From Myxococcota bacterium (lineage in GTDB: Bacteria; Myxococcota; Polyangia; GCA-2747355; JAKLHH01): 17,704 nt of DNA. The stretch spans positions 1-17,704 of the forward strand of contig JAKLHH010000029.1 in assembly GCA_022710245.1 (NCBI GenBank), in the 5' to 3' direction. This document shows, in pieces, positions 1-6,332 of this stretch (its first letter is position 1; every line of letters begins with the position of its first letter). Under the pieces are notes generated by a model that was given only the letters and a program-made list of their open reading frames with translations, ran no database searches and was not told the origin of the DNA. The translations under genes were made by a program, and so were the position numbers.

Positions 1-134
<134 letters not shown>

Positions 135-1046
135 CTACTCGCGGATCTCTTCGAACTGCTCCTCCTCCTCGGCGCCGGCGCCGGCGTCGTCGTCGTCGTC
201 GTCGACCTCGACCTCGACCTCCTCCTCCTCCTCGGCGAGCGGGGCGGCCGGCTCCTCGCCGTCCTCGCCCTCCTCGCGGCCGGGGGCGGCGCGGCCAGCC
301 CGGCGGCCCGGGCCCGCGCTCCTCGGCGCCGGCTCGCCGAAGCTGAGCTTGCGCAGCGTGACCGGTCGCAGCTCCTCGAGCGGCTCCCACAGCTCGCGGT
401 GCGCCGCCTCGTCCAGGCCGGGGAGGCGCACCTCGAGCTCGGCGAGGAAGCGCGCGGACGGGTGCGAGAGGAGCGCCTCGAGCACCGCGGCGGGGTCCTC
501 GAGAGCGCCGCGCTCGGGCGCCAGCGTCACGCGGCGGAGGAACCCGAGCCGCCACTCCAGCTTCAGGTGCGGCAGGTGCGGCAGCAGGTCGCCGAGCAGG
601 GGGCGCCCGTGCTCCTGGATCAGCGCCTGCTCCGCGCGGCGGAGCTCGAGGAAGCGGCCGGGCGCCTTCTCCTGGCGGAGCTCGTGCTGCAGCGTGATCA
701 GCTGGCCGCGCGGATCGCGCTGCTGCTGCAGCCAGTCGCCGAGGGCCAGGTACGGCCGCGGGTCGTCGGGCGCGGCCAGGATGGCCGCCTCCAGCTCGGG
801 GTTGCGCGGCTCGGCCGCGGTCACCTCGCCGGGATCGTCGTTGTAGACGAGGTGGTAGCCCGCCTCGAGCTTCTCGGCGATGGTGCGGGCGTGGGCCTCG
901 CGCGCCTCGCCGGCGCTCTCGAACTCCTTCGTCCGGGCCTGGCCGTCGCTGCCCACCCGCCCGAAGCGGATGCGCAGGCTGGCCCCGTCGAGGGTGATCT
1001 CCCAGAACTTGTGTGACTGTCCGTCGCTGAACTCATAGCGGCGCAT
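135..1046 (-). CDS. WGR-domain protein with TIGR02996-like region and acidic tail
   Basis: A 303-residue protein. Residues 1-67 form a WGR domain: KFWEI, then FGRVGSDGQ, then a helix ending EKLEAGY. WGR domains occur in PARPs and in bacterial MolR-like proteins and often bind nucleic acid. Residues ~82-122 (NPELEAAILAAPDD, then LALGDWLQQQRDPRGQLI) match the TIGR02996 repeat-companion pattern, typically DWLEE.GDPRGE, which is abundant in Myxococcota and Planctomycetes; the segment after it (W..GFLRRVTL) is typical of those proteins. Residues ~240-303 are low complexity: an Arg/Gly/Pro stretch, then Glu/Asp runs. The start has an AGGA sequence just upstream on the minus strand. It stands apart from the lipoprotein genes by 182 bp. 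The molecular role is unknown. The acidic tail is encoded by a microsatellite and its length may vary. Confidence 0.8.
   Translation of the reverse strand: MRRYEFSDGQSHKFWEITLDGASLRIRFGRVGSDGQARTKEFESAGEAREAHARTIAEKLEAGYHLVYNDDPGEVTAAEPRNPELEAAILAAPDDPRPYLALGDWLQQQRDPRGQLITLQHELRQEKAPGRFLELRRAEQALIQEHGRPLLGDLLPHLPHLKLEWRLGFLRRVTLAPERGALEDPAAVLEALLSHPSARFLAELEVRLPGLDEAAHRELWEPLEELRPVTLRKLSFGEPAPRSAGPGRRAGRAAPGREEGEDGEEPAAPLAEEEEEVEVEVDDDDDDAGAGAEEEEQFEEIRE
186..233. repeat. Coding microsatellite: (GTC)6, (GACCTC)3, (CTC)4
   Basis: Six GTC triplets (186-203) are followed by three GACCTC hexamers (204-221) and four CTC triplets (222-233). All are in frame with the leftward WGR gene and encode, in protein order, a Glu run, a (Val-Glu)3 stretch and six Asp. 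Slippage by whole units would change the length of the acidic tail without breaking the frame. Confidence 0.9.
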
Positions 1047-1228
1047 GCGTCCTGCCTACTTCTTCTCCCTCGCCCCGTCAACCGTCGTGCGGTCCGGCGA
1101 GGTCGGGCTCGTCGCAGACCTCTCGCAGGCGCTCTGGAGCCCACGCCCTGCCACGGCTGCCTGCTCGAGTGCCGCCGATGGTAGCAAAGGCCGCCACCTG
1201 CTCGCTACCCCGTCGATGGATCGAGCGC

Positions 1229-1948
1229 TCAGGGCCGCTCGAGCACCCACCAGCGCCAGCTGACCGGGTGGACCTTGAAGTCGATCACCAGCCCCTTGCC
1301 GCTCACGCAGTAGGTCGCCTGCTCGCCGGCGAGGCTGAGGTCGCTCCCGCTCGCCGACCACGGCTCCGTGAGCTTCTCGTCGGGGTAGGGCACGACGCCG
1401 GTGCAGGTGCAGAGGCCCGGCTGGTAGGTGCAGGAGAGCACCTGGGTCGCCAGCGCCGCGCACTGCGCCGCCGCGCCGCTCACGCCCGGCCTCGCCGCCG
1501 CGAGGCACGCGTCGGTGAAGCCGTAGCTCACCGCCACGCTCGACGCGATGTCGAGCGTGACCAGGCCGGCGGCGAAGGCCACGGTGCCGCTCCAGCTGCG
1601 CACGGCGGAGACCGGGTTCTCCGGCCTCTGGCACTGCGCGAGGTCGTCGTACGGGTGCTCGAAGAGCGCCTGCGCGGCCGCGGGGTCCTCGGGGCAGTAG
1701 CGGAGGACGTTCCAGGTCCCGGTCAGGTCCCCGCCGCAGGGCTGGTAGCCGACCAGCGGGCAGGCCGCGCCCGCGTCGGGGGCGAGGGCGCGATCGGGCG
1801 CGCGCGCCTCGAGGGCGCCGGCCTCATGGAGGGGGGCGTCCGGGACCCGCTGCTCGAGCCGCGCGTCGGAGCTGGGGCGGAGGTCGAGGGGCGAGGCGGG
1901 CGACGAGCAGGCAGCGAGGGTCAGGGTCAGAGCGAGCAGGCGGCGCAT
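1229..1948 (-). CDS. Cys-rich secreted lipoprotein with CGGDLTGTW motif
   Basis: A 239-residue protein. I chose the ATG at 1948 rather than the in-frame ATG at 2071 because it gives a proper lipoprotein signal peptide: Arg-Arg, a short Leu-rich core, then the lipobox LAAC with the lipidated Cys at residue 14. The longer start would bury this behind a Pro/Arg-rich leader. After a Pro/Asp/Ala-rich linker, the mature domain begins ACPLVGYQPCGGDLTGTW. CGGD.tGTW-type motifs recur in lipoproteins of Myxococcota/Polyangia with no known function. About ten further Cys residues (PCGG, RYC, QCQ, DAC, QCA, SCT, LCTC, TYC) suggest several disulfides and a compact, mostly beta domain exposed to the periplasm or cell surface. 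It follows the AgmX/PglI-like lipoprotein gene but is separated from it by a hairpin. Function unknown. Confidence 0.7.
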   Translation of the reverse strand: MRRLLALTLTLAACSSPASPLDLRPSSDARLEQRVPDAPLHEAGALEARAPDRALAPDAGAACPLVGYQPCGGDLTGTWNVLRYCPEDPAAAQALFEHPYDDLAQCQRPENPVSAVRSWSGTVAFAAGLVTLDIASSVAVSYGFTDACLAAARPGVSGAAAQCAALATQVLSCTYQPGLCTCTGVVPYPDEKLTEPWSASGSDLSLAGEQATYCVSGKGLVIDFKVHPVSWRWWVLERP

Positions 1949-1974
1949 GCCCCGATCGTCGCCTGTCTTCGCGC

Positions 1975-2050
1975 CGCTGGCCAGGGGCAACGCCGCTCCG
2001 TGGCGCCGAGCATGAAGTGGCGGCTGGCCAGGGGCAGCGCCGCTGGCCGA
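1975..2050. repeat. Imperfect direct repeat upstream of the lipoprotein gene
   Basis: The sequence GCTGGCCAGGGGCAACGCC (from about 1976) recurs as GCTGGCCAGGGGCAGCGCC (from about 2023) with one mismatch, and part of it (GCTGGCC) occurs again from about 2042. The copies lie just upstream of the lipoprotein start at 1948. They could be binding sites or simply a local duplication. Confidence 0.6.
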
Positions 2051-2071
2051 GGGCAGGGAGAGAGCAAGCAA

Positions 2072-2140
2072 GCTCCTCGTCTTCTCCGTTCAACTCTTCG
2101 TCGGGGGAGGCTCGGGGCTGGGCCGGAGAAGACGAGGAGC
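2072..2140 (-). terminator. Perfect 17-bp inverted repeat, possible terminator or processing hairpin
   Basis: GCTCCTCGTCTTCTCCG (2072-2088) is exactly complementary to CGGAGAAGACGAGGAGC (2124-2140), with a 35-nt spacer. The element lies downstream of the leftward AgmX/PglI-like gene (stop at 2179) and upstream of the leftward lipoprotein (start at 1948). Read leftward, the stem is followed by a pyrimidine-rich tract (TTGCTTGCTCTCTCCC) rather than a clean U-run, so intrinsic termination is plausible but not certain. It may instead stabilise or attenuate a four-gene transcript. Confidence 0.45.
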
Positions 2141-2154
2141 GAGAGACCGACAGC

Positions 2155-2188
2155 GGCGAGGTCAGGGCCGGGGCGAGGTCAGGGCTGG
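2155..2188. repeat. 17-bp tandem duplication at the 3' end of the AgmX/PglI-like gene
   Basis: GGCGAGGTCAGGGC occurs at 2155-2168 and again at 2172-2185. Each copy is followed by CGG or TGG, giving two 17-bp units with one mismatch. The second copy covers the stop codon of the leftward gene (2179-2181). It is probably a recent small tandem duplication. Confidence 0.7.
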
Positions 2189-2541
2189 CGCTCGAACTGC
2201 AGCGGGTAGCTGACGGCGAGCGCCGTCTTCGGCGGCGCGGTGAGCTTCAGGCCAGCCAGGCGCTTGACCACGCAGCGCTTGATCTTCGCGTCCGTGATCA
2301 GGGTCTGTCCGACGGCGAGATCCACCAGCTCGCCCCTCGGGTTCACCTTGAAGGTCAGCTCCATCTGCCCGGCCACGTTGCGGTCGCGCTTGAGCGCGCG
2401 CGCGTAGCAGCCGGAGAGGTCAAGCCCGCGGGTCAGCAGCTGCGCGGTGATGTCCTGCTTCACGCTCTCGCTCACCTTGCTCGAGGCGCAGCCGGCGGTC
2501 AGGCTCAGGGCGACGACGGCGATCAGCATCAGTCGGGTCAT
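2179..2541 (-). CDS. Lipoprotein with AgmX/PglI-type C-terminal domain
   Basis: A 120-residue protein. The N-terminus is a lipoprotein signal (MTR, hydrophobic core, LTAGC) with the lipidated Cys at residue 18. The rest resembles the short domain at the C-terminus of myxobacterial AgmX/PglI gliding-motility proteins, related in outline to TonB C-terminal domains: a conserved Cys in LSGCYARAL (residue 45), a beta hairpin GQMELTFKVNPRGELVDL, a second Cys in KIKRCVVKRL (residue 90), and the closing strand YPLQF. The two Cys residues may pair. It starts 15 bp after the OmpA-like gene ends, with AGGAG upstream of the ATG, so the two are probably co-transcribed. It is likely anchored in the outer or inner membrane facing the periplasm. 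A motility role would be a guess; many such domains occur in unrelated contexts. Confidence 0.75.
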   Translation of the reverse strand: MTRLMLIAVVALSLTAGCASSKVSESVKQDITAQLLTRGLDLSGCYARALKRDRNVAGQMELTFKVNPRGELVDLAVGQTLITDAKIKRCVVKRLAGLKLTAPPKTALAVSYPLQFERQP

Positions 2542-2556
2542 GGGGTCTCTCCTCTC

Positions 2557-3084
2557 TCAGCCGCCCTGGGCTTCTTCGCGGCCAGTGTTCGCGTCGACGA
2601 TGAACTCCACCCGGCGGTTCTTCGCGTAGGCATCGTCGCTGTCCTCGTTCACCAGCGGGCGGTCGGGGCCATAGCCGCGCGCGTCGAGGCGCTCCCCGTC
2701 GATGCCCTTGCTCAGCAGGTAGGCGCGCACGGCCTGCGCGCGCCGGAGCGAGAGCGAGCGGTTGCGCTTCACGCTGCCGCGCGCGTCGGTGTGTCCCTGG
2801 ATCTCGACCCGCTTGATGGCCGGGTTCTTCTGCAGCACCTCCACCACCTGGTCGAGGACGTGGAGCGACTCGGGCAGCAGCTTGGCGCTGGCGACCTCGA
2901 ACTCGATGCGGTCCTTGATCGCGATCTTCTTCGGCAGCTTCGGGGCCGCGGGGGCCGCCGCGGCCACCGTCATCGGCGCGAAGGAGACGTGCTGCATGCT
3001 CGAGCCGCAGCCGCCTGCGATGACGGTGAGGGCGACGACAGCCGGAGTCCAGATCCACCCGCGAAGCAATGATGCTCTGGCCAT
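2557..3084 (-). CDS. OmpA-family (Pal-like) peptidoglycan-binding lipoprotein
   Basis: A 175-residue protein. The start at 3084 is preferred over the in-frame ATG at 3168 because GAGGAGGA sits just upstream and it yields a compact signal peptide ending in the lipobox AGGC (Cys 26). After an Ala/Pro linker, the OmpA C-terminal domain spans about residues 60-165: IEFEVASAKLLPES, then EIQGHTDARGS, then LSLRRAQAVRAYLLSKGI, then RLDARGYG, and finally KNRRVEFIV. The Asp of HTDARG and the Arg of NRRVEF are the residues that in OmpA/Pal bind the meso-diaminopimelate of peptidoglycan. It probably tethers outer membrane to cell wall. It lacks the usual tol-pal neighbours and is paired instead with an AgmX/PglI-like lipoprotein, so it is probably a lineage-specific OmpA lipoprotein and not the housekeeping Pal. 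Confidence 0.85.
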   Translation of the reverse strand: MARASLLRGWIWTPAVVALTVIAGGCGSSMQHVSFAPMTVAAAAPAAPKLPKKIAIKDRIEFEVASAKLLPESLHVLDQVVEVLQKNPAIKRVEIQGHTDARGSVKRNRSLSLRRAQAVRAYLLSKGIDGERLDARGYGPDRPLVNEDSDDAYAKNRRVEFIVDANTGREEAQGG

Positions 3085-3088
3085 CTTC

Positions 3089-3096
3089 TCCTCCTC
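3089..3096 (-). promoter_or_regulatory. Strong ribosome binding site fixing the OmpA-like start
   Basis: Read leftward the sequence is GAGGAGGA followed by GAAG and the ATG at 3084. This strong Shine-Dalgarno decides the start of the OmpA-like lipoprotein against the longer in-frame ATG at 3168. Confidence 0.8.
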
Positions 3097-3202
3097 ATCT
3101 CGTTGACTGGTTGCTCGGGGGGAGTGCACCGCATGTGCCAGGGAGCTCGCCGGCGTGATCCTCGGCACTTCGCCCGCATGGGCAGATGGGCGACCGCCGC
3201 CG

Positions 3203-3226
3203 TTTGCCGCTGTGGCAAGCGCTGGC
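3203..3226. promoter_or_regulatory. Inverted repeat TTGCC-N5-GGCAA plus CGCTGGC, copy 1
   Basis: TTGCC (3204-3208), a 5-nt spacer and GGCAA (3214-3218) are followed by G and CGCTGGC (to 3226). A second site with the same half-sites and the same trailing CGCTGGC lies at 3362-3386. The shared composite suggests a dimeric regulator's operator. This is inference only; the regulator is not in the window. Confidence 0.35.
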
Positions 3227-3361
3227 CGGCAAGAGCTCTCCGTCGGGGGGGGGCTCGGCGGATGTGAGTGAGGGGGGGACAGGTGGGACAGGTCCAGCGA
3301 GTCTCATCGGCTCGACTTCGTCGCATGGTGGCCTCGGGCCTCGCCACCTCGAGAGCGCGTC

Positions 3362-3386
3362 ATTGCCTTGCAGGGCAATCGCTGGC
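3362..3386. promoter_or_regulatory. Inverted repeat ATTGCC-N6-GGCAAT plus CGCTGGC, copy 2
   Basis: ATTGCC (3362-3367) and GGCAAT (3374-3379) are exact inverted arms around TTGCAG, followed directly by CGCTGGC (3380-3386). It shares GGCAA.CGCTGGC with the site at 3214-3226. It could be an operator or a small hairpin about 300 bp upstream of the PAAR start. Confidence 0.35.
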
Positions 3387-3675
3387 GCACCTCGAGGAAG
3401 CGCCGCCGCGGCCCCCTCTCGGATGTTCTCGGGTGTTCGCGCGACCGACGCTGGAACGCCGGCTGCAAGGTGAGGGCTCATGAGGCGAGCGAATCGACAT
3501 CATTGGGCATTCATGCGCCTCGCTCGGACGACAAGGTCCACGGCCAGCTGTCATCATGGCGCCCAGGGCGTGGGCTCGCGATCAGCACTGCCGCGCCCTG
3601 ACGCTAGCATCGCGAGGTTCACCCCTGGAGAGCCTGCTTCCATGAGCCAGTCCCTGATCAGGACGCGAGGCGCGA

Positions 3676-3945
3676 ATGGCTGAGAAGCCGGCCGCCCAGA
3701 TCGGCAGCGCGACGCTGCAGGGGATGATGAGCAGCGGGAGCGCGACCGTGCAGGTCGGCGACCGCCCCGCCTGTCGCGTCGGAGACTGCGAGGTCAGCGG
3801 CGGCAAGGCCGCCCCTCAGGGCGCGCCGACCGTCTTCATCGAGAACAAGCCGGCGGCGCGCGTGGCTGACCCCATCCTGGGCGGTCAGGGCAAGCTGATC
3901 ACCGCGGGTGTTGCGTCGGTCCTCATCGGCGGCGCGCGTGGCTGA
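3676..3945 (+). CDS. PAAR-domain T6SS spike-tip protein
   Basis: An 89-residue PAAR-repeat protein, the sharpened cone that sits on the VgrG trimer of the type VI secretion spike. Visible repeats are ATVQVGDRPACRVGD (residues ~25-40), APTVFIENKPAARVADPI (~50-67) and ITAGVASVLIGG (~75-86). The length is normal for a stand-alone PAAR. The start follows a weak GAGG. It is the first gene of the island and lies ahead of vgrG1, the usual position for a cognate tip. The oddity is the end. The last residues ARG-stop fall inside the second copy of a 32-bp direct repeat that is shifted out of frame, and the next frame continues as ARVADPILGF into a possible extension. The protein may therefore be a truncated PAAR with a lost C-terminal domain. 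Confidence 0.85.
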   Translation: MAEKPAAQIGSATLQGMMSSGSATVQVGDRPACRVGDCEVSGGKAAPQGAPTVFIENKPAARVADPILGGQGKLITAGVASVLIGGARG

Positions 3946-3958
3946 CCCCATCCTGGGC
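3851..3958. repeat. 32-bp perfect direct repeat inside the PAAR gene (3851-3882, 3927-3958)
   Basis: The 32 bases at 3851-3882 recur exactly at 3927-3958, starting CGGCGGCGCGCGTGG in both. The copies are 76 bp apart, which is not a multiple of three. The first copy is read as PAARVADPILG. The second is read in a different frame and supplies the TGA stop at 3943-3945. In the +1 frame the second copy would again encode AARVADPILG. Confidence 0.9.
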
Positions 3959-4195
3959 TTCATGCAGCCGTCATTCACACCCGGTCACGACGGTCCTGTG
4001 GTAACCTGCGAGGGTAAGACCTGCAGCATCGAGGGTGACGCCGACAGCTATCGATGGGCGGTCATCAAGCACATAGCCGGCCACATAGCCGGCCGCGCAG
4101 TCGACAGGACCATCGATCACTACTCCACCTTCCCCTTCGGCAAGGCGCCACGGCGCCACCGCTCCCAAGTGGCCATGAGGGACGCAGATGCCTGA
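3908..4195 (+). CDS. Out-of-frame PAAR C-terminal extension (possible frameshift remnant)
   Basis: The frame one base ahead of PAAR stays open to 4195. It reads AARVADPILGF at the point where PAAR stops, then GHDGPVVTCEGKTCSIEGD, and later IKHIAGHIAG. The meaningful part begins about 3930; an internal ATG at 3962 could also start it. I read this as the former C-terminal extension of the PAAR protein, separated by a one-base frame change. VTCEGKTCSIEGD faintly resembles the entry segment of some secreted metallopeptidase effectors, but the domain would be truncated. Its stop overlaps the vgrG1 start (ATGCCTGA), which supports some translation through this frame. It contains an exact 12-bp tandem duplication (4070-4093). 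It could be expressed by re-initiation or be a dead remnant. Confidence 0.4.
   Translation: MLRRSSSAARVADPILGFMQPSFTPGHDGPVVTCEGKTCSIEGDADSYRWAVIKHIAGHIAGRAVDRTIDHYSTFPFGKAPRRHRSQVAMRDADA
4070..4093. repeat. 12-bp tandem duplication CACATAGCCGGC x2
   Basis: CACATAGCCGGC is repeated exactly in tandem at 4070-4081 and 4082-4093. The unit preserves the reading frame and encodes HIAGHIAG in the PAAR-extension frame. Confidence 0.9.
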
Positions 4196-5747
4196 GCGGC
4201 CCATGAACGAGCCTCACTTCCTCTTCTCGGATCAGCGCTTCGAGGTGCTCTCCGTCGTGGGCACCGAGGGGATCTCGACGCTGTTCGAGCTGGAGCTCGA
4301 GCTGGTCTCCCTGCAGCGGGACCTCGCCCTGGACAGCCTGGTGGGCAAGCCCGCCGCGCTGACCCTCGAGGGGCCAGCGGGCTCGCGCACCCTGCGCGGC
4401 GTCGTCGCCGAGCTGGAGGTGGTTGGCACGCTGCCCCGGCGCACCATCTACCGCGCGAGGCTGGTGCCCCCTCACCTCGAGCTCTCGCTGAAGAGCAAGA
4501 CCCGCGTCTTCCAGGACCTGACGACGCGGGAGATCGTGAGCCAGGTGCTGCAGGAGGGCGGGGTGAGCGGCCTCGAGTGGAAGCTGCGCGAGAGCTACCA
4601 GCCCCGCAACTACTGCGCCCAGCACCAGGAGACGGACCTCGCCTTCATCTCGCGTCTGCTCGAGGAGGAGGGGATCGCCTACGTCCTCGAGGGCGGCGAC
4701 GAGCTGCGGACCCTCTTCTGCGACCACGCGGCGGTCTACGAGCCGATCCCGGGCGAGAGCGCGGTGGTCTTCAACCCCAAGACCACGATGGTGCCGGGCG
4801 AGGAGCACGTCCGCCGCTTCAGCTACGGCGAGCAGCTCCGCAGCGGCAAGGTGCAGCTGCGCGACTACAGCTTCAAGCGGCCGCGCTCGGCCATGGACGG
4901 CAAGGCCTCGGGCGAGCGCACCGGCTACGAGGTCTATGACTATCCGGGCGAGTTCGTCGACGAGGCGCTGGGCGGCCGCCTGGCGAACGTCTGGCTGCAG
5001 CAGCTCGAGGGCGACCGCGCGGTGGGCTCGGGGGAGAGCGACTGCGTGCGCCTCGCGCCGGGACACCGCTTCACCCTCACCGGTCACCCCCTCGATCAGC
5101 TCAGCCAGGAGTACCTGCTGGTGAGGGTCGCCCACGAGGGGCGGCAGGGGCAGGTCCTCGGCGAGGAGGGGGCCCACGCGCCCACCGTCTACCGCAACAG
5201 CTTCCAGGTGGTGCCGGCGTCGGCGCGCTACCGGCCGCCGGTGGTCAGCGGGCGGCCCTCGGTGCGCGGCACCTGCAGCGCGCGGGTGCTCGGCCCGCCG
5301 GGCGAGCAGATCCACGTGGACGCGTACGGTCGCGTGAAGCTGCGCTTCCACTGGGACCGCGAGGGCAAGAGCACGGCCTGGGTGCGGGTGGCGCAGAGCT
5401 GGGCCGGCGCAGGCTACGGCTCTCAGCTGATCCCGCGCGTCGGCCAGGAGGTGCTGGTCTCCTTCCTCGAGGGCGATCCCGACCGGCCGCTGGTCACCGG
5501 GCGCGTGTACAACGGCGAGCAGCAGCTCCCCTACGAGCTGCCGGCGCAGCGGACGCGGAGCACGCTGAAGAGCAACTCGTCGCCGGCCGGGGGCAGGGCT
5601 CGAACGAGCTCCGCTTCGAGGACAGGGAGGGCCAGGAGGAGGTCTTCGTCCACGCGCAGCGCGACTACAACGCGGTCGTCGAGCACGATCGGCTCACCCG
5701 GGTGGAGCACGATCGCACCGAGGAGGTCCGCCACGACCAGGCCTTGA
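4188..5747 (+). CDS. vgrG: VgrG1, N-terminal part (frame breaks after the OB fold)
   Basis: The spike protein of the type VI secretion system. The ATG at 4188 has GAGGGA upstream and overlaps the preceding stop as ATGCCTGA; ATG 4203 is a weaker alternative. Residues ~6-365 are the T4 gp27-like region: FLFSDQRFEVL, then FQDLTTREIVSQVLQEGG, then EWKLRESYQPRNYCAQ, then VYDYPGEFVD. Residues ~366-447 are the gp5-like OB fold: LGPPGEQIHVDAYGRVKLRFHWD, then PRVGQEVLVSFLEGDPDRP, then GRVYNGEQQLPYELP. After about residue 465 the translation turns into Arg/Ser-rich nonsense, while the expected continuation SNELRFED appears one base out from 5600. VgrG2 and VgrG3 in this window cross the same point intact. 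So this is one VgrG broken by a lost base in a G-rich stretch (5585-5600), either a sequencing error or a real mutation. Confidence 0.85.
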   Translation: MPERPMNEPHFLFSDQRFEVLSVVGTEGISTLFELELELVSLQRDLALDSLVGKPAALTLEGPAGSRTLRGVVAELEVVGTLPRRTIYRARLVPPHLELSLKSKTRVFQDLTTREIVSQVLQEGGVSGLEWKLRESYQPRNYCAQHQETDLAFISRLLEEEGIAYVLEGGDELRTLFCDHAAVYEPIPGESAVVFNPKTTMVPGEEHVRRFSYGEQLRSGKVQLRDYSFKRPRSAMDGKASGERTGYEVYDYPGEFVDEALGGRLANVWLQQLEGDRAVGSGESDCVRLAPGHRFTLTGHPLDQLSQEYLLVRVAHEGRQGQVLGEEGAHAPTVYRNSFQVVPASARYRPPVVSGRPSVRGTCSARVLGPPGEQIHVDAYGRVKLRFHWDREGKSTAWVRVAQSWAGAGYGSQLIPRVGQEVLVSFLEGDPDRPLVTGRVYNGEQQLPYELPAQRTRSTLKSNSSPAGGRARTSSASRTGRARRRSSSTRSATTTRSSSTIGSPGWSTIAPRRSATTRP

Positions 5748-6289
5748 CCGTGGCGAACAACGAGGCGCTGGAGGTCACCGAGCTCTCGACCCACCTCGCG
5801 AGGACGCTCCTGCTCGAGGGGACGGTGAGCGTCACGCTGCGGGTCGGCAAGTCGAGCATCCTGCTCGACGCCGAGGGCATCACGATCAAGACGGAGCGGC
5901 TGCTGGTCAGCGGCCGGACGGTCCACGACATCCGCGGCGGCAAGACCAACCTCAACTGCGCGCCGCCGGTGCAGCCCAAGCTCCCCGAGGGCGACAACTG
6001 GATCGACCTGGTCTACCTGTTCAACGACACGACGCCGGTGGCGGGCGCCCTCTACGAGGTGCTGAGCCCGAAGGGGGCGCTGCTCGCCAAGGGCACGCTC
6101 GACGGCGAGGGCAGGGCGGTGCAGGTCAAGCTGCCCGCCGAGCACAGCACCGTCGCCGTGAGCTTCGCCAGGGACCCGAAGAAGTGGGTGCTCTTCCGGA
6201 AGGCCAAGCCGCACGGCCTGACCGCCCAGGGCAGCGCCGCCGAGCACGCCCTCTCGCTGGCCCTGCTCACGGACCTGCCGGATGAGTAG
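5702..6289 (+). CDS. vgrG: VgrG1, C-terminal part: beta-helix stalk and transthyretin-like domain
   Basis: Continuation of VgrG1 in another frame. Homology to VgrG2 and VgrG3 begins at 5600 (SNELRFED, EEVFVHAQRDYN), before the first possible start (GTG 5702), which argues that the two parts were one gene. The first half is the gp5 beta-helix/DUF2345-like stalk: HDRTEEVRHDQALTVANNEAL, then SVTLRVGKSSILLDAEGITI, then HDIRGGKTNLN. The last ~110 residues form a transthyretin-like beta-sandwich: NWIDLVYLFNDTTPVAGALY, then LAKGTLDGEGRAVQVKLP, then PHGL and LLTDLPDE at the end. In enteroaggregative E. coli a TTR domain at the VgrG1 C-terminus binds its cargo effector Tle1, so this is the likely docking site for the effector encoded 44 bp downstream. 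VgrG3 carries a clear homologue of it. Confidence 0.8.
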   Translation: MEHDRTEEVRHDQALTVANNEALEVTELSTHLARTLLLEGTVSVTLRVGKSSILLDAEGITIKTERLLVSGRTVHDIRGGKTNLNCAPPVQPKLPEGDNWIDLVYLFNDTTPVAGALYEVLSPKGALLAKGTLDGEGRAVQVKLPAEHSTVAVSFARDPKKWVLFRKAKPHGLTAQGSAAEHALSLALLTDLPDE

Positions 6290-6332
6290 GAGCGGGGCGA
6301 GGAGTGAACGAGAGCTGAGGAGCTGATGGACG

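Larger units (their letters stand above)
3085..3675. other. Divergent non-coding region between lipoprotein genes and T6SS island
   Basis: This 591-bp stretch separates the leftward OmpA-like gene from the rightward PAAR gene and should hold promoters for both. Several short open frames cross it, but their translations are Arg/Ser/Pro-rich and look like nothing. It contains two related TTGCC/GGCAA inverted repeats (listed separately), long G runs at 3245-3253 and 3272-3278 that could form a G-quadruplex, and a weak -10-like TAGCAT at about 3605-3610 upstream of the PAAR gene. I found no convincing sigma-54 (-24/-12) site and no RNA gene. Confidence 0.6.

Noticed and set aside
3200..3400. Possible sigma-54 promoter (TGGCAAGCGCTGGC and nearby TTGC)
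   Set aside because: The -24 GG and -12 GC elements do not occur at the right spacing together.
3186..3683. Small rightward open frames upstream of the PAAR gene, including a 13-codon frame from ATG 3642 with GGAG upstream that overlaps the PAAR start
   Set aside because: Translations are Arg/Ser/Pro-rich and unlike any family. The 13-codon frame could be a coupling leader but nothing beyond spacing supports it.
4065..5351. A 428-codon open frame on the minus strand opposite vgrG1
   Set aside because: Typical G+C-rich antisense shadow: Arg/Ala/Leu/His/Val-rich translation with no motif, directly opposite a clear VgrG. The same applies to minus-strand frames at 6267-7592, 8394-10169, 11839-13803 and 14209-15462.
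5560..5620. Programmed ribosomal frameshift as an explanation for split VgrG1
   Set aside because: No canonical slippery heptamer of the A/T-rich kind and no obvious downstream pseudoknot; the two paralogous VgrGs here use no such device. Loss of one base is simpler, though not proven.
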